This document shows positions 42,886 to 51,243 of a stretch of DNA of 64,000 nucleotides, one piece after another (positions within the stretch are counted from its first letter, which is position 1; every line of letters starts with the position of its first letter). The notes beneath the pieces are model-generated. The model was not told where the DNA came from. It ran no database searches and saw only the letters and a list, made by a program, of their open reading frames with translations. This DNA is from Macondimonas sp045864775 (GTDB lineage Bacteria > Pseudomonadota > Gammaproteobacteria > UBA5335). The translations under genes were made by a program, and so were the position numbers. The DNA lies in assembly GCA_045864775.1 (NCBI GenBank), contig BTVR01000001.1, forward strand, positions 1,178,001 to 1,242,000, given 5' to 3'.

Positions 42886-43102
42886 CCCGCGCAGAGCGGC
42901 GCCTTGACGACTACTTGGGCCACATCCTCGAAGCCATCGAGCGCATCGACCGCTACGTTGATGGTCTTGACGAACGTGCGTTCCTGAACAATCAACTCGT
43001 GCAGGACGCCGTGACCCGCAACTTCGAGATCATCGGCGAGGCAAGCAACAACATCGAGAAGCACCACCCGGACTTCGCGGCAGCGCATCCCGGGGAGTGG
43101 AC
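42882..43102 (+). pseudogene. Truncated HEPN (DUF86) toxin
   Basis: Starts normally (ATGA overlap) with the DUF86 pattern FLNNQLVQDAVTRNFEIIGEA then NNIEKHHPDFAAAHPGEW. At about 43098 the similarity ends where the HEPN catalytic RNxxxHGY helix should follow. A GTCATCGCGA repeat starts at 43102, and the frame runs on without meaning to 43298. The active site is missing, so it is probably not toxic. Confidence 0.82.
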
Positions 43103-43138
43103 GTCATCGCGACGCGCGCAGCGCCATGGCGATCCGCA
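43102..43138. repeat. GTCATCGCGA repeat at a TA gene junction
   Basis: GTCATCGCGACGCGCGCAGC, GCCATGGCGATCCGCATG. It lies exactly between the cut HEPN gene and the cut BrnT gene. Confidence 0.75.
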
Positions 43139-43326
43139 TGATCCAGGCCGATACCCGATACAGCTACGGCGAAGACCGCTATCGACTGATGGGCAAGATC
43201 GAAGGGCGGCTGTTCGTGGTGGTCTACACGCCCAGACAGGGCGCGATACGCATCATCTCGGCGCGCAAAGCCAATCTACGAGAGCACCGGCATTATGAAG
43301 ACCATAAGCGTGACAATCGATCCTGA
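43126..43326 (+). pseudogene. BrnT toxin, N-terminally truncated
   Basis: The frame from an ATG inside the repeat reads MIQADTRYSYGEDRYRLMGK then EGRLFVVVYTPRQGA and IRIISARKANLREHRHYE, the C-terminal half of BrnT RNase toxins. The N-terminal ~45 residues are absent. It overlaps the downstream HTH antitoxin gene by 32 nt, the normal BrnT-antitoxin layout. Confidence 0.75.
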
Positions 43327-43630
43327 CCGCCCGGAATCGATGGCAAAGGGCCGTATCGATGCGGATCGCGTCGGTACCACCACCGAGCGGGATCTCGCCT
43401 TGCAACAGGCCGCCGATGACGCCGAGGCGATGCTGGAGGCTGCCAAATTTGCATGCCAGGTACGCAGACGCCTGGGGCTGAGCCAATCCGAGTTCGCGCA
43501 GCGCATCGGCGTCTCCGTCGAGACCATTCGCAACTGGGAACAAGGCAAACGGTGCCCGACAGGTGCGGCAAAGGCGCTGCTCAAAGTGCTCGACAAGGCG
43601 CCAGAAGCTGCCTTGGCTGCGCTGCACTGA
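43295..43630 (+). CDS. XRE-type HTH antitoxin partner of BrnT
   Basis: 111 residues. An N-terminal region (TISVTIDPDRPESMAKGRID) that would bind BrnT, then an XRE helix-turn-helix: RRRLGLSQSEFAQRIGVSVE, TIRNWEQGKRCPTGAAKAL. The gene is intact although its toxin is cut, leaving a probable orphan antitoxin/repressor. Confidence 0.85.
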   Translation: MKTISVTIDPDRPESMAKGRIDADRVGTTTERDLALQQAADDAEAMLEAAKFACQVRRRLGLSQSEFAQRIGVSVETIRNWEQGKRCPTGAAKALLKVLDKAPEAALAALH

Positions 43631-44028
43631 CGATAGCCGTCGTCATCGCGCGGGGCCGCTACTTCTTCTTCGTCATCTCGAGGGGCCGCGGTTTGCAGGT
43701 CGGTGGATTTGTGATCGGGTTCACAGACCTGGAGGTTCTGCCCCATCCCGGGGTGACGATGGGTCAGGATACAGGTCCTTCCGTCGTGACACGGTTGACA
43801 CAACGGATGTGACAGTTGCCGCGATCACGGCGAGAATCCGCGCGCCAATGGTGCGGTATGGCGGGTGGTACAGCGCAGGCCGCGACGCAGCGGCTGGTGC
43901 TGCGCCCCCCGCCCCGACGACAGTAAGGCATTGGCGCGGAATTTGTAGCTGCGGTGGCGTATGGCCGCGGTCGAGCACGGCGACCAGGGGATTGGACGAA
44001 TGGTGCCGTGCGGCACGGAGGGTTTGCT
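43631..44028. other. 398-bp gap with repeat and inverted repeat
   Basis: No supported gene. A GTCATCGCGCGGGGCC repeat copy lies at about 43640-43690. An inverted repeat spans 43696-43731 (CAGGTC, TGTGA, TCACA, GACCTG). A TTGACA at about 43796 has no good -10. AGGG just before 44029 serves the glycosyltransferase start. Confidence 0.5.
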
Positions 44029-45303
44029 GTGAAGTTGTTGTTGCTCAGCCTCAATTTTGCGCCGGAACTTACCTCTACTGGTAAGTACACTGGTGAATTC
44101 GCCGCCTGGTTGGCCGATCGCGGCCACGAGGTGACGGTGATCGCGGGGTTGCCGCACTATCCCGCCTGGCAGGTGGACGACGCCTACCGCCGCGCCGGCT
44201 GGCGCCGGGAGCGGTATCCGAACATGGAGGTGCTGCGGGTGCCGCATTCGGTGCCGCCGCCGGGCCGGGTGACGGCGCTGCGGCGGATCCTGATGGAAAG
44301 CACCTTTTCCCTGAACTCGCTGCGCTGGTGGCTGCCGCTGCTGCTGCGCCGCGAGCGCTTCGATGCCGTGATCGCCGTCTGCCCCCCCTTGCAGAATGCC
44401 GTGCTGCCCGGCCTCTACCGGCTGTTGCGCCGGGTGCCCTGGGTCCTGCACATCCAGGATTTCCAGGTGGATGCCGCGGTGCGCCTGGGCATGCTGCGCA
44501 TCGGTGTGCTGGGCCGCGCGCTCTATTGGCTGGAGAACTTCTGCCTGCGCCGCGCGAGCTGGGTGTCGACCATCACCCCGGCCATGTGTCGCCGCGCGAT
44601 CGCCAAGGGTGCGGACCCGGCGCGGGTGCTGCACCTGCCCAACTGGGCGGATGTCGACCATATCGTGCCGCGCGCGCCGGACCCGGAGTTCCGCCGTGCC
44701 CTGGGCGCGGGGCCGGAGCAACTGCTGGTGATGTACGCCGGCGCCATGGCCACCAAGCAGGGCCTGGATCTGGTGCTCGATGCCGCCGCGCGGCTGCGCG
44801 CGGATGGGCGCTTTCGCTTCGCCCTGGTGGGCGATGGCTCCGATGCGCCGCGGCTGCGCGAGCGCGCCGCCGCGCTGAAGCTCGACAACCTGTCCTTCCT
44901 GCCGCCGCAACCCGCCGCGCGGCTGCCGGCGCTGCTGTCCGCCGCCGACGTCCATCTGGTGGTGCAAAGGGGCGATGCGGCGGATCTGGTGATGCCCTCG
45001 AAGTTGACCAATATCCTCGCCGCGGGGCGGCCGGCGCTCGCCACCGCGGAGCGGGGTACGGCGCTGTGGGATGTGCTGGAAGGAGCCGGCGCGGGGGTCT
45101 GCGTGCCGCCGGAATCCGTGGGTGGGCTGGTCGGCGGGCTGCAGCGGCTCGCCGGGGATGCGGCCTTGCGCGCTGCCATGGGTGCGCGGGCCCGCGCTTA
45201 CGCCGAGGCCAACCTGGCCCGGGATGCGATTCTCGAACGCTTCGAAGCGCGGTTGACGGATGTGCTCGATGGCGTCTATTCGGTGCGGGAGGCGGTGGAA
45301 TGA
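44029..45303 (+). CDS. WcaI-like glycosyltransferase family 4
   Basis: 424 residues from GTG 44029, preceded by GGAGGG. LLLLSLNFAPELTSTGKYTG then AAWLADRGHEVTVIAGLPHYPAW is the typical WcaI N-terminus. Donor domain: MYAGAMATKQGLDLVLDAA and VMPSKLTNILAAGRPALAT. In colanic-acid loci WcaI lies close to gmd and fcl, as here. Overlaps gmd as ATGA. Probably a fucosyl- or glucosyl-transferring enzyme; the donor is not provable from sequence. Confidence 0.87.
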   Translation: MKLLLLSLNFAPELTSTGKYTGEFAAWLADRGHEVTVIAGLPHYPAWQVDDAYRRAGWRRERYPNMEVLRVPHSVPPPGRVTALRRILMESTFSLNSLRWWLPLLLRRERFDAVIAVCPPLQNAVLPGLYRLLRRVPWVLHIQDFQVDAAVRLGMLRIGVLGRALYWLENFCLRRASWVSTITPAMCRRAIAKGADPARVLHLPNWADVDHIVPRAPDPEFRRALGAGPEQLLVMYAGAMATKQGLDLVLDAAARLRADGRFRFALVGDGSDAPRLRERAAALKLDNLSFLPPQPAARLPALLSAADVHLVVQRGDAADLVMPSKLTNILAAGRPALATAERGTALWDVLEGAGAGVCVPPESVGGLVGGLQRLAGDAALRAAMGARARAYAEANLARDAILERFEARLTDVLDGVYSVREAVE

Positions 45304-46382
45304 AGCGCGCGTTGATCACCGGCATCACCGGTCAGGACGGCATGTACCTGACCGAGTTCCTGCTGGCCAAGGGCTACCAGGTGCACGGCATCAAGCGCCG
45401 CGCCTCGCTGTTCAACACCGATCGCATCGATCACCTCTACCAGGATCCCCATGAGGTGGACCGGCGGCTGGTGCTGCACTACGGGGATCTGACCGATGCC
45501 ACCAACCTGATCCGCGTGGTGCAGGAGGTGCAGCCGGACGAGATCTACAACCTCGCGGCGCAAAGCCACGTGGCGGTCTCCTTCGAAACGCCGGAATACA
45601 CGGCCAACGCCGATGCCATCGGCACCCTGCGCCTGCTCGAGGCGATGCGCATCCTGGGTCTGGAGGGCACGCGCTTCTATCAGGCGAGCACCTCGGAGCT
45701 CTACGGCAAGGTGCAGGCCGTGCCCCAGGACGAGACCACGCCCTTCTACCCGCGCTCGCCCTATGCCGCGGCCAAGCTTTATGCCTACTGGATCACGGTG
45801 AACTACCGCGAGGCCTATGGGATGTTTGCCTGCAACGGCATCCTGTTCAACCACGAATCGCCGGTGCGCGGCGAGACCTTCGTCACGCGCAAGATCACCC
45901 GCGCGCTGGCGCGCATCAAGCTGGGGCTGCAGGAGCGGCTGTATCTGGGCAACCTCGATGCGCTGCGCGACTGGGGGCATGCGCGCGACTACGTCGAGGC
46001 GCAGTGGCTGATGCTGCAGCAGGATTCCGCCGAGGACTATGTGATCGCGACCGGCGAGCAGCACTCGGTACGCGAATTCGTCGAACGCGCCGCTGCGGAG
46101 CTCGGCATCGCGCTGCGCTGGGAAGGCGAAGGCGTGGGCGAGCGCGGCATCTGCACCCGCAGCGGCCGCTGTCTGGTGGCCGTCGATCCGCGCTATTTTC
46201 GCCCCACGGAAGTGGAGACCCTGCTGGGCAATCCGGACAAGGCCAAGCGCCAGCTCGGCTGGGCGCCCAAGGTCGCTTTCGAGGAACTGGTGGCCGAGAT
46301 GGTGCGCGAGGACCTGAAAGCGGCCGAACGCGATGAACTGTGCCGCCGCGAGGGGTATGCCACCTATGCGCATCACGAATGA
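45300..46382 (+). CDS. gmd: GDP-mannose 4,6-dehydratase
   Basis: Gmd converts GDP-D-mannose to GDP-4-keto-6-deoxymannose, the first step to GDP-L-fucose. The 360-residue SDR protein has the NAD(P) motif ITGITGQDGMYL, IKRRASLFNTDRIDHLY, the STSELYG substrate region and YAAAKLYAYW (YxxxK). It follows the WcaI-like gene with a 4-nt overlap. A Phd/PIN remnant and repeats now separate it from fcl. Confidence 0.95.
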   Translation: MKRALITGITGQDGMYLTEFLLAKGYQVHGIKRRASLFNTDRIDHLYQDPHEVDRRLVLHYGDLTDATNLIRVVQEVQPDEIYNLAAQSHVAVSFETPEYTANADAIGTLRLLEAMRILGLEGTRFYQASTSELYGKVQAVPQDETTPFYPRSPYAAAKLYAYWITVNYREAYGMFACNGILFNHESPVRGETFVTRKITRALARIKLGLQERLYLGNLDALRDWGHARDYVEAQWLMLQQDSAEDYVIATGEQHSVREFVERAAAELGIALRWEGEGVGERGICTRSGRCLVAVDPRYFRPTEVETLLGNPDKAKRQLGWAPKVAFEELVAEMVREDLKAAERDELCRREGYATYAHHE

Positions 46383-46603
46383 GGGCTGAGGCGGACGGCC
46401 GGCGCTCGATGGATCGCCACGGACCTGCGGCCCTCGCGATGACGAAAAGAAGGACGCCTTGCGCCGGCGATAAGAAAGCCCGCGCCGACGATGATGCCCC
46501 GCGACGTGACGTAGGCACTTGCGGAGGCTCGTCCGTGGTTCCGGAGTGACTCCGCGGCAATGGGTATAATGATCGGCATGATCGAAACAGAGGCTCGAGC
46601 CCC
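46383..46603. repeat. Gap after gmd with GTCATCGCGA repeat (hairpin form)
   Basis: GATGGATCGCCACGG, CTGCGGCCCTCGCGATGACG at about 46406-46445, a copy of the repeat in inverted orientation. The rest of the gap (to 46603) shows no gene. Confidence 0.6.
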
Positions 46604-46942
46604 ATGATCACCGAAACCAACGCCGTCGCCTTCCGCAAGAACCTGGGCGACATGCTCAACCGGGTGCAATACCGCCACGACAGCATCCTCATCAACAAGG
46701 ACGGCAAGCCGGTCGCCGCGGTGGTGGATGCACGTCTGTTCGCGCGCATCCGTCGGCTGCAGGATCGCTTCGATACTTTGTGCCAGCGCATCGAGGCGGG
46801 GTTTGTCGAGGTTCCCGAAACCGAAGGCCTGGCTGAAATTGACGCCGCAGTTGCCGCAACCCGCGCCCGGATGAGCCCGGGCCGACCGTCTTACGCGACG
46901 GGAACGGCCTGCCGGTGCTGGGGACGCTGCTTGCCGCCTTGA
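46604..46942 (+). CDS. Phd/YefM-like antitoxin
   Basis: The 112-codon frame starts with ITETNAVAFRKNLGDMLNRV, DSILINKDGKPVAAVVDARL, the Phd/YefM fold. About 85 residues look genuine; the C-terminal tail after RARMSPGR overlaps the remnant of the toxin gene in another frame and is probably not original. With its toxin truncated, it may be an orphan. Confidence 0.78.
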   Translation: MITETNAVAFRKNLGDMLNRVQYRHDSILINKDGKPVAAVVDARLFARIRRLQDRFDTLCQRIEAGFVEVPETEGLAEIDAAVAATRARMSPGRPSYATGTACRCWGRCLPP

Positions 46943-47064
46943 AAACGGGCGGAGCGGGCTGCCTGGTCACCGGTGACAAGGACCTGCTGACCCTTGCATC
47001 GTCCCATCCCATCCTGAGCCCTGCCGAGTTCTGGGCGATCCACGGCGATATCGAGCCCCGTTGA
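46864..47064 (+). pseudogene. C-terminal remnant of a PIN family toxin
   Basis: In the frame ending at TGA 47062-47064: PTVLRDGNGLPVLGTLLAAL, then CLVTGDKDLLTLASSHPILS and PAEFWAIHG, the C-terminal third of COG1569-type PIN toxins (including the Asp-bearing TGDKDLL). No start, first Asp or Glu motif precedes it, so roughly 80 residues are deleted. Cognate to the upstream Phd-like antitoxin. Confidence 0.72.
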
Positions 47065-47373
47065 CGGCGGCATGGATCGCCGCGGCGCTACGCGCCTCGC
47101 GATGACGGACATGGGCGCCTCGATGACGAAAGAAGCGCCTTGTGAAGGCGCGCACAGACGTGGCGATGACGACGGGGCATCCCGCCGGCGATCCTGCCCC
47201 GTCATTGCGACAAAAGCGCCGGAAGCGCTTTTGGACGCTCGCGGTGCGCCCGAAGGGGGCGCGCCAAGGAAAGCGCGCCTCAGCAGAGAAGCCGACGTCG
47301 CAATCCGGGTCATTGCCAGCCCCGCAGGGGCGCGGCAAGTCACGCTTTTCACCCTTGATCGGGAACTGGAGAC
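47065..47373. repeat. 309-bp gap filled with GTCATCGCGA repeats
   Basis: Hairpin copy at about 47069-47110 (GGCATGGATCGCC to CTCGCGATGACG) and a long copy at 47197-47285 (CGTCATTGCGACAAAAGCGC, GCGCTTTTGGACGC, GTGCGCCCGAAGGGGGCGCG). No gene. The end precedes the fcl start with a GGAGACA site. Confidence 0.65.
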
Positions 47374-48321
47374 ATGATGATGGACCAGACTGCATCCATT
47401 TTCGTAGCCGGTCACCGGGGGCTGGCGGGCGGCGCCATCGTGCGCCGGCTGCGGCAGGCGGGCTTCGAGAATCTGTTGCTGCGCACCCACCGCGAACTCG
47501 ATCTCACCGACGCGGCAGCGGTCGATGCCTTTTTCGCGCGCGAGCGGCCAGCGTATGTGTTTCTGGCCGCGGCCCGGGTCGGCGGCATCCATGCCAACAA
47601 CACCTATCCCGTCGATTTCCTGCGCGACAACCTGCAGATCGAGATCAACGTCATCGACGCGGCGCACCGCCATGGCGCGGCCAAGCTGCTGTTCCTGGGC
47701 TCCTCGTGCATCTATCCCAAGTTCGCGCCGCAGCCGATGCCGGAGGACTGCCTGCTCACCGGGGCGCTGGAGCCGACCAACGAGTGGTATGCCGTCGCCA
47801 AGATCGCCGGCATCAAGCTGTGCCAGGCCTACCGGCGCCAGCACGGCTTCAACGCCATTTCGCTGATGCCGACCAATCTCTACGGGCCGGGCGACAACTT
47901 CCATCTGGCCAACTCGCACGTCCTGCCGGCGCTGATCCGCAAGTTCCACGAGGCCAAGGCGGCTGGCGCAGGCGAGGTGGTCGTGTGGGGCAGCGGCACG
48001 CCGCGGCGCGAGTTCCTGCACGTGGACGATCTGGCCGATGCCTGTGTGTTCCTGATGCAGCGCTACGACGATGAGCGCATCGTGAATGTGGGCGTGGGCG
48101 AGGACGTGTCGATCCTGGAGCTCGCGACGCTGGTGCAGCGCGTGGTGGGCTTCGAGGGACGCATCGTGCTCGATCCGAGCAAACCCGACGGCACGCCGCG
48201 CAAGCTGCTGGACGTGTCGCGGATCAACGCGCTGGGCTGGCGCGCGCGCATCGGCTTGGAGGACGGCATCCGCGAGACCTATCGGTGGTTTCTGGCGCAC
48301 GTGGACGAAGCGCGACTGTAA
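47374..48321 (+). CDS. fcl: GDP-L-fucose synthase
   Basis: Fcl (WcaG) epimerises and reduces GDP-4-keto-6-deoxymannose to GDP-L-fucose with NADPH. The 315-residue SDR enzyme shows FVAGHRGLAGGAIVRRL, AARVGGIHANN, LFLGSSCIYPKFAPQP, and EWYAVAKIAGIKLCQAY with the YxxxK pair. Together with gmd it makes the window self-sufficient for GDP-fucose from GDP-mannose. Confidence 0.95.
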   Translation: MMMDQTASIFVAGHRGLAGGAIVRRLRQAGFENLLLRTHRELDLTDAAAVDAFFARERPAYVFLAAARVGGIHANNTYPVDFLRDNLQIEINVIDAAHRHGAAKLLFLGSSCIYPKFAPQPMPEDCLLTGALEPTNEWYAVAKIAGIKLCQAYRRQHGFNAISLMPTNLYGPGDNFHLANSHVLPALIRKFHEAKAAGAGEVVVWGSGTPRREFLHVDDLADACVFLMQRYDDERIVNVGVGEDVSILELATLVQRVVGFEGRIVLDPSKPDGTPRKLLDVSRINALGWRARIGLEDGIRETYRWFLAHVDEARL

Positions 48322-48454
48322 ATCCCCCGACGCTCTTTCACGTGATGACGCAGCACGGTGGCGCTCCAGGATGACAAGGCGAAAGCGTGGCTTGCGCGCG
48401 GTAAATCGCACGGCCGATGCACCCGCGGCTGAGCAAGGCAATGGGAAACCCTGA

Positions 48455-49423
48455 ATGAGCACCTGCATCATCTTCGGCGGCGCGGGCTTCATCGGCGCGC
48501 ATCTGGCGCGGCGGTTGCTGGCGACCGGGCGCGCCAGCCATGTGCATCTGGCCGACGTGCGGCCCAGCGCGCTGGTGGGCCAGCCGGGCATCACTGCGTC
48601 GATCACGGACGTGCGCCACCCGATCCCGCCGGATCTGACGGCCGAGTCTCCGGCCTGGATTTTCAACCTCGCCGCCGTGCATCGTGAGCCGGGGCACGAG
48701 GCGATCGAATACTTCGAGACGAATCTGGCCGGCGCGCGGAACGTGACCGCCTACGCGGCGGCCGTGGGCTGCCCGAACCTCTACTTCACCAGCAGCATCG
48801 CCGTCTACGGGCCGACCGATGGGCCCACCGATGAAACCGCGCCGATCTGCCCGGTGTCGCCTTACGGTGGCTCGAAGTACCCGGCGGAGCTGATCCACGA
48901 GCAGTGGCAGCAGGCGGCGCCGGGCCGGCGGCTGGTCATCTGCCGGCCCGGGGTCATCTATGGTCCCGGCGATCCGGGCAACATCCTGCGCATGATCCGC
49001 GCCATCCGGCGGGGTTACTTCGCCTATCCGGGCTCGCCCGACATCCACAAGTCCTATGGCTATATCGAGGGCCTGCTGGACAGCGTGGCGTTCATGATGG
49101 ACCGGCCCGAACCCGTGCTGCGCTACAACTACGTGGAAGACCCGACCGAACCCTTGGGCGCACTGGTCGACCACGTCAAGGCGCATCTGGGCAGCCGCGC
49201 GCCGGTGCTACCGCTGCCGCTCTCCCTGCTCGTCCCCGCCGCCGGGCTGATCAATGCCGCGCTCGGCGGCAACAGCCCGATCCACCCGGTGCGGGTGCGC
49301 AAGGCCGCGCGGCCGACCCACATCGTGCCGGGCACCCTGAAAGCCCTTGGCTTCCCCTTCCGCTTCGACTTTCGCAGCTCGCTCGTGGACTGGCAGCGCC
49401 AGGCGCCCCGGGATTTCGCCTGA
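48455..49423 (+). CDS. NAD-dependent epimerase/dehydratase family protein
   Basis: 322-residue extended SDR: IIFGGAGFIGAHLARRL, FNLAAVHREPGHE, FTSSIAVYGP (catalytic Ser region) and YGGSKYPAELIHEQW (YxxxK). Resembles UDP-sugar epimerases of polysaccharide clusters. The nucleotide sugar handled cannot be inferred. Separated from fcl by 133 nt with repeat-like sequence; last recognisable gene of the glycan locus. Confidence 0.85.
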   Translation: MSTCIIFGGAGFIGAHLARRLLATGRASHVHLADVRPSALVGQPGITASITDVRHPIPPDLTAESPAWIFNLAAVHREPGHEAIEYFETNLAGARNVTAYAAAVGCPNLYFTSSIAVYGPTDGPTDETAPICPVSPYGGSKYPAELIHEQWQQAAPGRRLVICRPGVIYGPGDPGNILRMIRAIRRGYFAYPGSPDIHKSYGYIEGLLDSVAFMMDRPEPVLRYNYVEDPTEPLGALVDHVKAHLGSRAPVLPLPLSLLVPAAGLINAALGGNSPIHPVRVRKAARPTHIVPGTLKALGFPFRFDFRSSLVDWQRQAPRDFA

Positions 49424-49621
49424 GCAAAAGGCTTTGCGGCTGGCGGAACGACGGGTGTGCGCCGGAGCGGCAAGCATGGATGGCCGCGCTGCCCACTACA
49501 GGCGCCATGCACCCCTCGCGGCTTCGCCTGCGACGACTCGCCATGAGGGACAGAAAACGCGAGCGGCGGGCGTAGCGCCCGCGATGAGCGGCGGCTGCTC
49601 CATGATCCGGCCTGTTGTACC
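49424..49621. other. 198-bp gap before lgt
   Basis: GC-rich spacer with degenerate repeat-like sequence (ATGGATGGCCGCGC about 49478, GGCTTCGCC). No gene and no clear promoter. Confidence 0.4.
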
Positions 49622-50449
49622 ATGGCGGCCATGCTGACCTACCCCGCCATCGATCCCATCGCCCTGCAGCTCGGGCCGCTCGCCATCCACTGGTACGGGC
49701 TGACCTACCTGATCGGCATCCTGGGCGGCTGGGCCCTGGGGCATGCGCGGGCGCGGCGGCCCGACACGCCGCTCAGCCAGCAACAGATGAGCGACCTGAC
49801 CACCCATGTCGCGCTGGGGGTGATTCTCGGCGGCCGGCTGGGCTACGTGCTGTTCTACGATCTGGCGCGCGTGCTCGGCGACCCGTTGGCGCTGCTGCGG
49901 ATCTGGGAAGGCGGCATGTCTTTCCACGGCGGGCTGCTCGGTGTCATCACGGTCATGGTCTGGTACGGCAACCGCCTGGGCTGTGGCTTCTGGCGGCTGG
50001 CCGATTTCGTGGCGCCGCTGGTGCCGCTGGGCCTCGGCGCCGGGCGCATCGGCAACTTCATCAACGGCGAACTGTGGGGACGGCCGACCGACCTGCCCTG
50101 GGGCATGGTGTTCCCCGGTGCGGGACCCTGGCCGCGCCATCCCTCGCAGCTCTACGAAGCCTTCCTCGAGGGGGTGGTGCTGTTCACCCTGCTGTGGCTC
50201 TATTCCCGCAAGCCGCGGCCGACGCGGGCGGTGTCCGGCCTGTTCCTGCTGCTCTACGGGATGTTCCGCTTCGCGGTCGAGGGCGTGCGCGAACCGGATG
50301 CCCACATCGGCTATCTCGCCTTCGGCTGGCTGACCATGGGGCAGTTGCTCTGCCTGCCGATGATCGCCTTCGGCATCTATCTCCTGCTCTGGGCCCGGCG
50401 TCATGGCCGCACGGACATTCCGGCCGCGGCGCTGGGCGCCCCGCGCTGA
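49622..50449 (+). CDS. lgt: Prolipoprotein diacylglyceryl transferase
   Basis: Lgt transfers diacylglycerol from phosphatidylglycerol to the lipobox cysteine of prolipoproteins at the inner membrane. The 275-residue polytopic protein has IHWYGLTYLIGILGGW, the HGGLLGV region and the signature GRIGNFINGELWGRPT with essential Arg and Asn. ATG 49622 or 49631 may be the start. Stop overlaps thyA start as TGATG, the usual lgt-thyA-folA operon order. Confidence 0.95.
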   Translation: MAAMLTYPAIDPIALQLGPLAIHWYGLTYLIGILGGWALGHARARRPDTPLSQQQMSDLTTHVALGVILGGRLGYVLFYDLARVLGDPLALLRIWEGGMSFHGGLLGVITVMVWYGNRLGCGFWRLADFVAPLVPLGLGAGRIGNFINGELWGRPTDLPWGMVFPGAGPWPRHPSQLYEAFLEGVVLFTLLWLYSRKPRPTRAVSGLFLLLYGMFRFAVEGVREPDAHIGYLAFGWLTMGQLLCLPMIAFGIYLLLWARRHGRTDIPAAALGAPR

Positions 50450-51243
50450 TGCGCACCTATCTCGCGCTCTTGCAACAGGTGCTCGACACCGGTGCGCGCA
50501 AGGCCGACCGTACCGGCACCGGCACGCTGTCCATGTTCGGCGCCCAGATGCGCTTCGACCTGCGCGAAGGTTTTCCGCTGGTCACCACCAAGCGCGTCCA
50601 CTTCAAGTCGGTGCTGCACGAACTGCTGTGGTTCATTCGCGGCGACACGAACGTGAAGTACCTGCGCGACAACGGCGTTTCGATCTGGAACGAGTGGGCG
50701 GACGCCGACGGCAATCTGGGGCCGATCTACGGCAAGCAGTGGCGCTCATGGCCCACGCCGGATGGCCGCAGCATCGACCAACTGGCTCAGGTGATCGACC
50801 AGATCCGCCGCAATCCGGATTCGCGCCGTCATATCGTCAGCGCGTGGAACGTGGCCGACCTGCCCGACATGGCGCTGGCCCCTTGCCACTGCCTGTTCCA
50901 GTTCCACGTGGCCGAAGGACGCCTTTCCTGCCAGCTTTACCAGCGCAGCGCGGATCTGTTTCTGGGCGTACCCTTCAACATCGCCAGCTATGCCCTGCTC
51001 ACGCACATGGTGGCACAGGTCTGCGATCTCGGCGTCGGCGATTTCGTCTGGACCGGCGGCGACTGCCATATCTATCTGAACCACGTCGAGCAGGTGCGTG
51101 AACAGCTCGGTCGTGACCCCCTCGCCCTGCCCACCTTGCAGCTCGACCCCTCGGTCCGGGACATCGCGGGCTTCGGACCGGAGCACGTCACGCTGGCAGA
51201 CTACCGGCATCATCCCGCCATCCGCGCGCCGGTCGCCGTATGA
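50449..51243 (+). CDS. thyA: Thymidylate synthase
   Basis: ThyA methylates dUMP to dTMP with methylene-tetrahydrofolate. The 264-residue protein, the same length as E. coli ThyA, has RTGTGTLSMFG, FIRGDTNVKYL, the catalytic cysteine in LAPCHCLFQF, and QRSADLFLGVPFNIASY. The frame's extension upstream is a shadow of lgt. Followed by folA with an ATGA overlap. Confidence 0.97.
   Translation: MRTYLALLQQVLDTGARKADRTGTGTLSMFGAQMRFDLREGFPLVTTKRVHFKSVLHELLWFIRGDTNVKYLRDNGVSIWNEWADADGNLGPIYGKQWRSWPTPDGRSIDQLAQVIDQIRRNPDSRRHIVSAWNVADLPDMALAPCHCLFQFHVAEGRLSCQLYQRSADLFLGVPFNIASYALLTHMVAQVCDLGVGDFVWTGGDCHIYLNHVEQVREQLGRDPLALPTLQLDPSVRDIAGFGPEHVTLADYRHHPAIRAPVAV

Noticed and set aside
43825..44967. 380-codon minus-strand frame opposite the WcaI-like gene
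   Set aside because: Antisense shadow; the sense strand encodes a clear GT4 enzyme.
49615..51243. 542-codon frame suggesting an Lgt-ThyA fusion
   Set aside because: In the 5' part Lgt is encoded in a different frame (49622-50449), so the upstream half of this frame is a shadow. ThyA starts at 50449.
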